Source: UBA8437 sp963582065 (GTDB lineage Bacteria; Planctomycetota; Planctomycetia; Planctomycetales; Planctomycetaceae). From it: a stretch of DNA of 64,000 bases. Shown one piece after another: positions 28,851 to 36,796 of this stretch. The notes under the pieces were generated by a model. It did no database searches, was not told the origin of the DNA, and saw nothing but the letters and a program-made list of their open reading frames with translations. Each line of letters opens with the position of its first letter. Within the stretch, counting starts at the first letter, position 1. The position numbers and the translations under genes are program-made. The stretch is from positions 1 to 64,000 of the forward strand of contig CAUZRQ010000010.1 of NCBI GenBank assembly GCA_963582065.1, written 5' to 3'.

Positions 28851-30049
28851 CCGGCTCGGGTCGTTTCGCCGCGAGGCTGGTCGTTCCCGGCGACGGGTCG
28901 GCCGTCGAGGACGGGGTGATCGCCGTCGCCGACGGTTTGATCACCGACATCTATGCGGGTCCCGACACGCAGGCCACTCTCCTGGACGACGTCATCCTGC
29001 TGCCCGGCCTGGTCAACGCCCACACCCACCTCGAGTTCTCGACATCCACCACTCCGCTTCCCGCCACCAACGGGATGGCGGCCTGGATCGGAGACGTCAC
29101 GGCCATCCGCCGCGAACAAACCACCCAGATCGATCCCATACGCCGCGGCCTCGACGAACTGGTCTCCGCCGGAACCGCCGCGGTCGGCGAGATTGCTACC
29201 GCCGAGTGGCCGGCATCTCGGCTCGACGAAACCGATCCGGTTTGCGTGGTCTTTCGCGAGATCATCGGTCTGAGCAGCGACCGCCACTCCGATTGCCTGG
29301 CCACGGCCAGCGACTTCCTGGCCGCCGACTCCACCTCGCAATGCCTCCGTGGCCTCAGTCCCCACGCCCCCTACTCGGTCCACCCCGACCTCTACGTCGA
29401 CCTGGTCCGTCTGGCCGCCTCACACGATGTCCCCCTGGCCATCCACCTGGCCGAGTCATCCGACGAACTCGAACTGCTGGAACACGGTGAGGGACCGATG
29501 CGAGAACGGCTCGAGGCCCTCGGAGCGTGGCAGGACTCGGCGATCCCCCACGGCAGCCGTCCGCTGGACTACCTCCGTCCGCTCTCCGATCTCTCCCACC
29601 CGCTGGTGATCCATGGCAACCTGTTGGCGGAGGACGAAATTGCCTGGCTGGCCGGGCACCGCCATATCCCGGTCGTCTTCTGCCCGCGGACCCACTTTCA
29701 TTTTGGACACCCGCCCCACCCGTGGCCACGATTGCTTGACTCCGGAACGCCGGTGGTGCTGGGCACCGACGGCCGGGTCTCCAACCCCGACCTCTCGATG
29801 TGGAACGAGTTGCAGTTTTTGGCACGCGCGGCACATGGTCGACCGGCCGAGGACCTGCTGGCGATGGCCACTTCGGCCGCCGCCGCGGCCCTGGGCCTCG
29901 GCCAGCGGTTCGGCACTCTCGCTCCGGGAAAGGCGGCGACTTCACTGGGAGTAACGCTGCCTCCCGGATCACCCATGACACTGGCGGCAATCCTGAAATC
30001 GGGTCGCCCAGCCGGCGTTCTTCGACAAGGCGACTGGTATCCTGCCTGA
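28847..30049 (+). CDS. Amidohydrolase, candidate aminofutalosine deaminase (MqnX-like)
   Basis: Metal-dependent deaminase of the amidohydrolase superfamily. Visible motifs are VNAHTHLEF, SPHAPYSVHPDL, LAIHLAESSDE, VIHGNLLAEDE, CPRTHFHFGHPPHPWP and VVLGTDGRVSNPD, a layout close to MqnX/TRZ-type deaminases acting on adenosine-like rings. Placed after mqnA and mqnC, it could convert aminodeoxyfutalosine to deoxyinosine-type futalosine; this is inference. GTG 28847 overlaps the permease stop as GTGA; an in-frame ATG at 28823 is the alternative. Confidence 0.82.
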   Translation: MTGSGRFAARLVVPGDGSAVEDGVIAVADGLITDIYAGPDTQATLLDDVILLPGLVNAHTHLEFSTSTTPLPATNGMAAWIGDVTAIRREQTTQIDPIRRGLDELVSAGTAAVGEIATAEWPASRLDETDPVCVVFREIIGLSSDRHSDCLATASDFLAADSTSQCLRGLSPHAPYSVHPDLYVDLVRLAASHDVPLAIHLAESSDELELLEHGEGPMRERLEALGAWQDSAIPHGSRPLDYLRPLSDLSHPLVIHGNLLAEDEIAWLAGHRHIPVVFCPRTHFHFGHPPHPWPRLLDSGTPVVLGTDGRVSNPDLSMWNELQFLARAAHGRPAEDLLAMATSAAAAALGLGQRFGTLAPGKAATSLGVTLPPGSPMTLAAILKSGRPAGVLRQGDWYPA

Positions 30050-30055
30050 AACACG

Positions 30056-31756
30056 ATGACGATCCACTCATCCACCGCTGTCGCATTCGGACAACTCGAC
30101 CAGGTCACCCACTCCGACTACCTGGCCGGTCTTTGTTTCGACCGCGGCACCCCGGGACAACTCAGGCAGGCGGCAGCCGAAGGCGACCAGGACGGATTCG
30201 TCGCCGCCTGGACCGATCTGCTCACCGCCAGGATGAGCGGGGCCAGCCAACCTCAACCCGACCGGGCATTTGAGTGGACGTCGGTCGAAGCACCGCTCGC
30301 GTCGGCGTGGCGAACGGTCACGCCGAAAAGATCTCGGCGACCGGTGATCGGGAGCCGCTCGCACAACCGGTCTCCGCTGCCGACCATCGCCCGACTCGAT
30401 GCCGACGCCAGCGACGGAGATCTGCTGGCCTCGCTCGCGCTGCTGACACGCAAGCCACCGGCTCGACGAATTGCCCAGTGGTTCTCCGCCTGGCGACGCT
30501 GCATCGACCTGACCGCCACGCGACCCCTCTCAGCCGAACTCGCCTACACCACCGGCCTGCTGCTGTCCCCGCTGAAGGGCACCGCCGGACTCCGTCGCAA
30601 CGGTCAGCTGGCGTTACGGGAAGAACTTCTCGCACGGACCGACAACGACGGCACGCCGTTGGCGGAGCTCCTTCCCGATCTGCCCGAATGGCTGGGCGGA
30701 CTGGTGCGGGCCGGTTGGTGGAGCAGACACTTCGACGTACCGCTGTGGAACAAGACGTCATCCGAGCGATTCACCAGGCTCGTCCGGTGGGTCACGCCCC
30801 TCTACCGGCACGGAGACCGCCTGGTGATGTCCGACCGCCCGGCTCGCAGCCTCCGCTCGCTGCTCGAGTCGGCCAACCGACTGATCGGCGACATCGACAC
30901 CCAGGCGGTCACCCAATCCGACTGGGCGCGTGTCGCGGTGCTGCGGACCACCACATCCCCCACCGCTCCGGCAGTCGTCGTGACCCACGACAGTCCCACC
31001 CCCCGGCTCGATATCTCGATCGGCGACCGCACGCTGTTGTGCGACGAGTGGTCACTCGAAGTCACCTCGGGGAAACACGTCTGGGATCTCGATCACTGGG
31101 ACTGTGTCTGCTGGCAAAGTGACGAGGACGCCGACTACATCGAACTGCAGGCCGATGCCGGCGATGGGCGTCGTGTCGATCGACACATCCTGCTCTCCCG
31201 CGCCGAACACCTGCTGGTGCTGGCCGACGCGGTCATCACCCCACCCGGGGCAACCGACGGTCGGCCGATCGCCTGCCGATCCGGGTTGGCCCTGGCCAAC
31301 GGTGTCACAACCAGCCCCCGCCGAAACGGCCATCGCGACCAGCGACTCACAGGCCGCGGAATCTCCTCCCGCATCGTCCCGCTGGCGATGCCCGACGATC
31401 CCCTGTTCTCACCGGGCCCGGCCTCACTGGCGTGCCACGACAACCGGCTCTACTGGACCCACGCCGGCAGCGGCCCCGGATTGTTTCTGCCCCTGGTCCT
31501 GGACTTCTCGACCGAGCGCCGTCGCCGCAAGGCCGAGTGGAACTCGTTGACGGTGACCGAGGACCGCAAGGTCGTTTCGCCTCACCGGGCATCGGCCTAC
31601 CGACTGCGAATCGGCGACCTGCAGCTGATCCTCTACCGAAGCCTGGTCAAAACCGAGATCGCGCGTTCGGTCATCGGCCAACACAGCCGCCACGAGTCGT
31701 TGTTCGGACTATTGCGGCCAGATGGCGACTTTTCGCCACTGGTGATGGTCGAGTAG
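30056..31756 (+). CDS. Hypothetical protein (566 aa), no recognised domain
   Basis: Not recognised. No signal peptide or membrane helix is visible. The N-terminal half is Arg/Leu-rich and probably helical (PPARRIAQWFSAWRRCIDL, ELAYTTGLLLSPLKG); the C-terminal half looks beta-rich with Trp and His (HVWDLDHWDCVCWQSDEDADYIEL), faintly recalling the beta-sandwich of heparinase II/III-like proteins, but not enough to name it. It starts 6 bases after the amidohydrolase stop, so it is probably in the same transcript. Confidence 0.75.
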   Translation: MTIHSSTAVAFGQLDQVTHSDYLAGLCFDRGTPGQLRQAAAEGDQDGFVAAWTDLLTARMSGASQPQPDRAFEWTSVEAPLASAWRTVTPKRSRRPVIGSRSHNRSPLPTIARLDADASDGDLLASLALLTRKPPARRIAQWFSAWRRCIDLTATRPLSAELAYTTGLLLSPLKGTAGLRRNGQLALREELLARTDNDGTPLAELLPDLPEWLGGLVRAGWWSRHFDVPLWNKTSSERFTRLVRWVTPLYRHGDRLVMSDRPARSLRSLLESANRLIGDIDTQAVTQSDWARVAVLRTTTSPTAPAVVVTHDSPTPRLDISIGDRTLLCDEWSLEVTSGKHVWDLDHWDCVCWQSDEDADYIELQADAGDGRRVDRHILLSRAEHLLVLADAVITPPGATDGRPIACRSGLALANGVTTSPRRNGHRDQRLTGRGISSRIVPLAMPDDPLFSPGPASLACHDNRLYWTHAGSGPGLFLPLVLDFSTERRRRKAEWNSLTVTEDRKVVSPHRASAYRLRIGDLQLILYRSLVKTEIARSVIGQHSRHESLFGLLRPDGDFSPLVMVE

Positions 31757-31890
31757 CCGGGCCCGGGCGCTTCCCCCTCGTTGGAGTCGCCTGCATAATG
31801 GCGTCAGGTTCCGGCTGTCGCATTCGACCAGCCGGAACCGTTCGCCGACCGGCCAGCGTGGCCCACGATTGTCCCAGGACAAATCCACCG

Positions 31891-33051
31891 ATGACCGACA
31901 CATTCACGACACTCGAAGAACTCCAGCAAAACGACGGCCCCCAGGCCACCCTGCGGCAATTGGCGACCGTGATGACCGACGAGCAGAACTACCATCGGCT
32001 CTTCGACGTCCTGTTGATGCAGAAGAAACTGGAACTGGGCCTACCCCTGGTGAAACCGACGTCGTTCGACGACGTGCCGGAGGACCAGCGAACCGGGTTT
32101 GAGAAGCACTATGTTGAATCGGCCAGACAGGTCGGCGGCATGTTGCTGGAGGCCGGCCGCGTCGGAGATGCGTGGGTCTACTTTCAGACGATCCAGGAAC
32201 CCGGCCCGGTACGCGAAGCGCTCGACGGACTCTCTGCCAACAGCGACGACTACGAGCGGACCGAAGAACTGATCAACGTGGCACTCTACGAGGGTGCTCA
32301 TCCAGTCAAGGGACTCGAGTTGATGCTCAACTCGCACGGCACCTGCAACACGATCACTGCCCTGGACCAGCAGATCATGCAACTTCCGCCAGACGACCGT
32401 CTGGCAGCAGCCCAGTTGTTGGTCAACCAGGTCTACGGTGATCTCTGCCACACGCTCAACGCCGAGGTCACACAGCGGCTGCCGATGGTCGAGCCGTCGG
32501 AGAATCTCCGAGAGCTGATATCCGGCGACCGCGACTGGTTGTTCGCTGAGGGCAACTACCACATTGACGTCTCGCACCTCAGTGCCGTTGTCCGCTTCGC
32601 CCGCTCGCTGGAACCGGACAGTCCCGAGTTGTCCCGGGCACTGGAACTGGCCGAATACGGAGAGCGGCTCGACGAGCAGTTCCGCTACCCCGGCGATCCC
32701 CCCTTCGCGGACTTCTACACCGCTCACGGGCACTTCTTCCGCGCCCTGCTCGATGACGGTCGCGAGGAGGCCGTGTCCTATTTCCAGGCACAGCTCGATT
32801 CCGAACCGGACAAGGAGGACAAGCAGATGATCGCCTACGTGGTCGTCGACCTGTTGCGGCGTACCGGGCTGATGGATCAGGCCATCGAACTGGCCGTCAC
32901 CCACTTGGCCCACCTCGACGAGTCCACCGGGTTCAGCTTCGCCGAGTTCTGCCAAGGCGCCGGGCGTCTCGACCTGCTGCGAGACACCGCCCGTGAGCGT
33001 GGCGACCTGGTGACCTGGGCCGGGGCTCTCATCGGCGACTCGGCTGACTGA
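31891..33051 (+). CDS. Hypothetical cytoplasmic protein, helical repeat (386 aa)
   Basis: Not recognised. The 386 residues have no export signal and are strongly acidic and helical, with TPR-like spacing of hydrophobic and small residues (LLLEAGRVGDAWVYFQTIQ, VAVVDLL-type helices near the end). Start chosen at ATG 31891 with AGGA 10 bases upstream; the frame is open much further upstream but that part overlaps the preceding gene and has no coding character. The next gene, a methyltransferase, begins 19 bases after its stop. Confidence 0.72.
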   Translation: MTDTFTTLEELQQNDGPQATLRQLATVMTDEQNYHRLFDVLLMQKKLELGLPLVKPTSFDDVPEDQRTGFEKHYVESARQVGGMLLEAGRVGDAWVYFQTIQEPGPVREALDGLSANSDDYERTEELINVALYEGAHPVKGLELMLNSHGTCNTITALDQQIMQLPPDDRLAAAQLLVNQVYGDLCHTLNAEVTQRLPMVEPSENLRELISGDRDWLFAEGNYHIDVSHLSAVVRFARSLEPDSPELSRALELAEYGERLDEQFRYPGDPPFADFYTAHGHFFRALLDDGREEAVSYFQAQLDSEPDKEDKQMIAYVVVDLLRRTGLMDQAIELAVTHLAHLDESTGFSFAEFCQGAGRLDLLRDTARERGDLVTWAGALIGDSAD

Positions 33052-33070
33052 TTCGCTCAACGGCCCCGCC

Positions 33071-33886
33071 ATGTCTCCCTCAGAACCCGATTTCCTGCGT
33101 CACAACAAGGCGGCGTGGAACCGGATCGTCCAAAAGGGCAGCCAGTTCGCCCGCGTGGCCACTGACGAGGAGATTGCCAAGCCACTTGAGGTGCTTGATG
33201 GCCGCGGCTGGTTGCCGGCCACCGTTGAGGGCCTGGATGTCCTCTGCCTGGCGGCCGGGGGGGGATGGCAGTCGATCCTCTATGCCGCCGCGGGCGCACG
33301 CGTCACCGTCATCGATCTCAGTGACCAGATGCTCGCCATCGATGCCCGTGAAGCGGAACGGCGAGGATTGGCCGTCGAGGTGATCCAGGCGTCGATGGAC
33401 GACCTCGGAGTCTTGCGGGACCAGGCCTTCGACATCGTCCACCAACCGGTCAGCACCTGTTACGTCGCCTCGCTCGACCCCGTCTTCACCGAAGTCGCCC
33501 GAGTGCTCCGCGACGGTGGACTCTACGTCAGCCAACACAAGCAGCCGGCCAGCCTGCAGGTCTCACATCGAGATCGACGCGACCGATACGTGGTCGCCGT
33601 CGAGTACTACCACGAAGGTCCGCTGCCGGAAGTGCCCGACCAATCCTATCGCGAGCAGGGGACCGTCGAATACCTGCATCGATGGGAACACCTGGTCGGG
33701 ACGCTCTGTACGGCCGGCTTCGTCATCGAGGATCTCCGCGAGCCGCTTCGAGCCAGTCGCTCGGCCCAGCCGGGTGACTTCCGGCACCGAGGCCGTTTCA
33801 TTCCCCCCTACGTCCGGCTCAAGGCCAGACGCAAGAACCGAGCCGAAATCCCTACCGAGTCTCCACTGTGGACACCCGACACCTGA
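33071..33886 (+). CDS. SAM-dependent class I methyltransferase
   Basis: The 271-residue protein has a Rossmann-type SAM-binding core: LDVLCLAAGGGWQSILYAAAG (motif I), VTVIDLSDQMLAID (acidic end of beta 2), DIVHQPVSTCYV (motif II region) and LRDGGLYVSQHKQ (motif III). It is a UbiE/Methyltransf_11-like small-molecule enzyme by fold. The substrate cannot be deduced. The neighbouring menaquinone genes make a MenG-like role thinkable, but the characteristic MenG motifs are not evident. Confidence 0.82.
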   Translation: MSPSEPDFLRHNKAAWNRIVQKGSQFARVATDEEIAKPLEVLDGRGWLPATVEGLDVLCLAAGGGWQSILYAAAGARVTVIDLSDQMLAIDAREAERRGLAVEVIQASMDDLGVLRDQAFDIVHQPVSTCYVASLDPVFTEVARVLRDGGLYVSQHKQPASLQVSHRDRRDRYVVAVEYYHEGPLPEVPDQSYREQGTVEYLHRWEHLVGTLCTAGFVIEDLREPLRASRSAQPGDFRHRGRFIPPYVRLKARRKNRAEIPTESPLWTPDT

Positions 33887-33950
33887 GTTGAGTCCGATGA
33901 CGTCGCTTCGCCCGGTCCGCTACGACCGGCATATCCGAAAAAGTCATCCC

Positions 33951-33976
33951 AATTTGCCAAATTTGCGTAATTGGCA
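33951..33976. promoter_or_regulatory. Nested palindromes in an AT-rich island, possible operator
   Basis: AATTTG-C-CAAATT (33951-33963) is a perfect palindrome with a single central base, and TGCCAA/TTGGCA (33955-33960, 33971-33976) form a second dyad. Placed about 80 bases upstream of a candidate promoter, they could bind a dimeric regulator of outer-membrane biogenesis. No experimental counterpart is known to me. Confidence 0.35.
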
Positions 33977-34039
33977 TTTAGAGGCTCTTCGACACGGACC
34001 GATCCTATCTGGCAGGAGGCAGTCTGCCGAACTCTCGTA

Positions 34040-34070
34040 TTGACGAGTTCGGACGGTTTTGCCATATACA
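34040..34070 (+). promoter_or_regulatory. Candidate sigma-70 promoter for ompH-lpxC-lpxA
   Basis: TTGACG (34040-34045) matches the -35 consensus in five of six positions. TATACA (34065-34070) matches the -10 in four of six with a long 19-base spacer; CATATA at 17 bases is a poorer alternative. It lies about 118 bases before the ompH start codon. Confidence 0.38.
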
Positions 34071-34187
34071 CCCCGCCTATTACACAACGAATGGACTCGC
34101 CTGATCTGGCAAGTGGCATGGAAGCCACCCCTTGTCTTCCGGCCGCCGCTGTACTCAGGCACTGCCATCCAAAGGAGTGTTTCAGCC

Positions 34188-34841
34188 GTGACCAGACTCG
34201 CTTTTCTCCTTGTCGCCGCCATCCTGCTGGCCGGTCCGTCCTCCACCACTCTCGCCCAGGGGACGGCTGCCTCGTCGACGCCGCACAAAGTTGCATTGAT
34301 CGACATCAGCCGCGTGCTCAAGGAATACAAGAAGGTGGATGCTCTTCGGTCGGAGATCAAAGCCGAGATCGCCAAGAGCGAAACTCAACGGACGGCAATG
34401 GTCAAACAGATGAACATTGTCAAGGACAAGCTCAAGTCCCCCAACATCCAACAGGGAAGTGCCAAGGCGGTCGAACTCGAGAAACAAGGGCTCAAGATCG
34501 AGGCCGAATTCAATTCATTCAAGAAGGGTGAGCGGACGAGAATCCTGCGACGCGAAGCCCAACTACTCAAGACGATCCACGGCGAGATCAAGGCCGTCGT
34601 CAAGCGTGCGGCCGACGCCTGGGGCTACACGCTGGTCCTTCGCTTCAACAGCACGGCATCCGATGCAGCCACGCCCAACAACGTCGTGGGCCAGTTGCAG
34701 CGGCAGGTTGTCTATCACCGAGGTGAGGATGACATCACCCAGCCGGTGATCGAATACCTCAACAAGCAGTACCTGAAGCAATCCCCAGTTCCACGGACCG
34801 GTGCCCAACCGGCCGGTGCCACCAAGACCAAGAAGCGGTAA
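34188..34841 (+). CDS. OmpH/Skp-family periplasmic chaperone
   Basis: Periplasmic chaperone for outer-membrane proteins. The 217-residue product has a signal peptide (MTRLAFLLVAAILLAGPSS, cleavage near TLAQG), the OmpH start motif VALIDISRVLKEYKK, and a long alpha-helical coiled-coil middle rich in Lys, Glu and Gln. It ends in a basic tail (GATKTKKR). GTG 34188 is preceded by AAAGGAG at 10 bases. As in many Gram-negatives, skp sits just upstream of lipid A genes. A strong hairpin separates it from lpxC. Confidence 0.87.
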   Translation: MTRLAFLLVAAILLAGPSSTTLAQGTAASSTPHKVALIDISRVLKEYKKVDALRSEIKAEIAKSETQRTAMVKQMNIVKDKLKSPNIQQGSAKAVELEKQGLKIEAEFNSFKKGERTRILRREAQLLKTIHGEIKAVVKRAADAWGYTLVLRFNSTASDAATPNNVVGQLQRQVVYHRGEDDITQPVIEYLNKQYLKQSPVPRTGAQPAGATKTKKR

Positions 34842-34879
34842 CCCACTTCTTGGTGTGCCGGGCCCTCATCGCGGCGGCC

Positions 34880-34926
34880 CGTGACGCCGACCGCCCCGTG
34901 CCAAACACGGGACGGTTGGCGTCACG
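34880..34926 (+). terminator. 21-bp stem hairpin between ompH and lpxC
   Basis: Arms 34880-34900 and 34906-34926 pair over 21 bases with one wobble and one mismatch around a CCAAA loop. There is no T tract, so it may be a partial terminator, a processing site or a stabiliser that makes ompH mRNA more abundant than lpxC mRNA. It also argues against starting lpxC upstream of 34961. Confidence 0.65.
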
Positions 34927-34960
34927 TCCGTCCATTACCACCCCCCTCACACAGTCCCGC

Positions 34961-35875
34961 ATGCCTGCTTCCGCTCGAGACAACTTGGCGTCTCTGCCGC
35001 AGCGATCCCTTCGTCCTCAACATACGCTCGGCCGATCGGCCACGTGTCATGGAGTGGGTTTCGTCACTGGAACCCAGGTCGAAATGACCCTGCACCCGGC
35101 CGCCCCGGGTTTCGGGCTGGCCTTTCAGCGTCTTGACTGCCCCGGCTCCCCCCCGGTTCCGGCAACACGAGATTCGGTTCTGCCCCGCAAGCGTCGCACC
35201 GCCATCGGTCAAAACGGGGTTGTCATCGAACTGGTTGAACACGTTCTCGCCGCGCTGGCCGGCCTGCAGGTCGACAACTGCCTGATCACGCTTGACGCTC
35301 TCGAGCCACCTGGATTCGACGGATCGTGCCGGCCCGTCGTGGAAGCGATCCTCGAAGCGGAACTCATCGCACAGGACGCACCTCGCCCCTGCCTGATGAT
35401 CGATCGCGTGCTGTCGGTCGGCACCGCCGGAAAGAATGTCACGCTGCGGCCACTGTCTCAGCCCGGCCTGGCCGTCAGCTACCACCTCGACTACGGACCC
35501 CGCTCGCCAATCCCTCCTCAGAACCGGACGTTCCTGGTCAACGCCTACGACTTTGCGGTCAACATCGCCGGCTGCCGCACCTTCGTTCTCGACAGCGAAG
35601 TTGCCGCGCTGAAAGCCCAGGGCCTCGGCCAGGGCCTGACTTATCAGGACCTGCTGGTCTTCGGTCCCGACGGCCCGATCGACAATCGACTGCTGTTTCC
35701 CGACGAATGTGCCCGCCACAAGATCCTCGATTGCATCGGCGACTTCGCCCTGCTCGGCGTCGATCTCTGTGGCCACATCGATGCCTGCTGCAGCGGTCAC
35801 ACACACAACCATGACGCCACCGCCGCGGTCCTCCAGCACTGCTCTTACGCCCCCGTGGTGGCTCACGCCGCCTGA
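34961..35875 (+). CDS. lpxC: UDP-3-O-acyl-N-acetylglucosamine deacetylase LpxC
   Basis: Zinc enzyme of the committed step of lipid A synthesis. The 304-residue protein shows the family throughout: CHGVGFVTGTQVEM at the start, Glu93-His94 in LVEHVLAALAGL, zinc ligands His253 and Asp257 in DECARHKILDCIGDFALLG, and catalytic-loop His280 in CCSGHTHN. It is a stand-alone LpxC, not the LpxC-FabZ fusion known in some phyla. ATG 34961 is the first start after the upstream hairpin. lpxA follows after 33 bases; fabZ, often found between them, is absent. Confidence 0.94.
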   Translation: MPASARDNLASLPQRSLRPQHTLGRSATCHGVGFVTGTQVEMTLHPAAPGFGLAFQRLDCPGSPPVPATRDSVLPRKRRTAIGQNGVVIELVEHVLAALAGLQVDNCLITLDALEPPGFDGSCRPVVEAILEAELIAQDAPRPCLMIDRVLSVGTAGKNVTLRPLSQPGLAVSYHLDYGPRSPIPPQNRTFLVNAYDFAVNIAGCRTFVLDSEVAALKAQGLGQGLTYQDLLVFGPDGPIDNRLLFPDECARHKILDCIGDFALLGVDLCGHIDACCSGHTHNHDATAAVLQHCSYAPVVAHAA

Positions 35876-35908
35876 ACCTGACCCGACACCCCATCCGCCC
35901 CATTCACC

Positions 35909-36796
35909 ATGCCAGCCAACATCTCACCTCTGGCCCAGGTCGACCACGCCGCAGAACTGGGATCCAACGTCTCCGTCGGTCCCTTCTGTCTCGTTGGCCC
36001 GGGAGTCCGGATTAACGAAGACACCTGCCTGGACAGCCATGTCGTGCTGACTGGCAACACCGAAATCGGCCGCAACAACCGATTTCTGCCCTACTGCGTG
36101 ATCGGCGGTGACCCACAGGACAAAAGCTTTGAGGAATCCAATACGCGGGTACTGATCGGCAACGACAACGTGTTTCGCGAAGGGGTCACAGTCAACCGCG
36201 GTGCCGAAAAAGAGGACGGAACGACCCGAATTGGCCACCGCAACCTGCTGATGGCCAATTCGCATGTGGCTCACAACTGCCACGTCCATGACGACGTGAA
36301 CCTGGTCAACGGCGTTCTGTTGGGCGGCCATGTCCACGTGTGCGACCGGGCGATCATCTCGGGAAACTCGGTTGTCCACCACTACTCCACGATCGGCACA
36401 CTGGCATTCGTCAGCGGTGGGTGCCGCGTTCCGCACGACATCCCCCCCTACATGCTTGCCGCCGGCAGTGACAATCCAAAGCTCAAGACCATCAACAAGA
36501 TCGGGATGCAGCGGGCCGGGATGCCTAAACCGACGATGGCGCTGATCCTGCGTGCGTTCAAGATGCATTTTCGGAACCTGAAGAAGATTCAGGACGTGCA
36601 ACGACACTTCGAGACCGAACTCGCGGGAACGCTGCCGGTGGAACTGACCAAGTGGCTGTCGTTCATCACACGACAGATCCAGGGTCACAACCTCAGGACC
36701 CGCGACCCCGCCGGCAATCCGCAACAACAGGAACCGCCGGTCCCCGGAACTCCGTGGGACGGCACGGACCGACTAGACGAACGGAAGGCTGCATGA
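35909..36796 (+). CDS. lpxA: Acyl-ACP:UDP-N-acetylglucosamine O-acyltransferase LpxA
   Basis: First enzyme of lipid A synthesis. The 295-residue protein has the left-handed beta-helix hexapeptide pattern from residue 20 to about 180, the catalytic histidine (His122 in NSHVAHNCHV), TRVLIGNDNVFREGVTVNRG and SGGCRVPHDIPPYMLAAG, and a helical C-terminus. About 25 extra polar residues end the protein. Its TGA overlaps the ATG of a Gfo/Idh dehydrogenase, a pairing also seen with GnnA in bacteria that make 3-amino-GlcNAc lipid A. Confidence 0.93.
   Translation: MPANISPLAQVDHAAELGSNVSVGPFCLVGPGVRINEDTCLDSHVVLTGNTEIGRNNRFLPYCVIGGDPQDKSFEESNTRVLIGNDNVFREGVTVNRGAEKEDGTTRIGHRNLLMANSHVAHNCHVHDDVNLVNGVLLGGHVHVCDRAIISGNSVVHHYSTIGTLAFVSGGCRVPHDIPPYMLAAGSDNPKLKTINKIGMQRAGMPKPTMALILRAFKMHFRNLKKIQDVQRHFETELAGTLPVELTKWLSFITRQIQGHNLRTRDPAGNPQQQEPPVPGTPWDGTDRLDERKAA

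Larger units (their letters stand above)
33887..34187 (+). other. 301-bp intergenic region upstream of ompH
   Basis: No gene is seen here. The stretch contains an AT-rich island (about 33935-33985), unusual for this GC-rich chromosome, with a perfect 13-base palindrome at 33951-33963 and TGCCAA...TTGGCA half-sites at 33955-33960 and 33971-33976. A candidate promoter follows at 34040-34070. It is the likely control region of the ompH-lpxC-lpxA-dehydrogenase run. Confidence 0.5.

Noticed and set aside
31432..31890. Upstream extension of the 386-residue hypothetical protein
   Set aside because: It overlaps the preceding gene and is Arg/Pro-rich without coding character.
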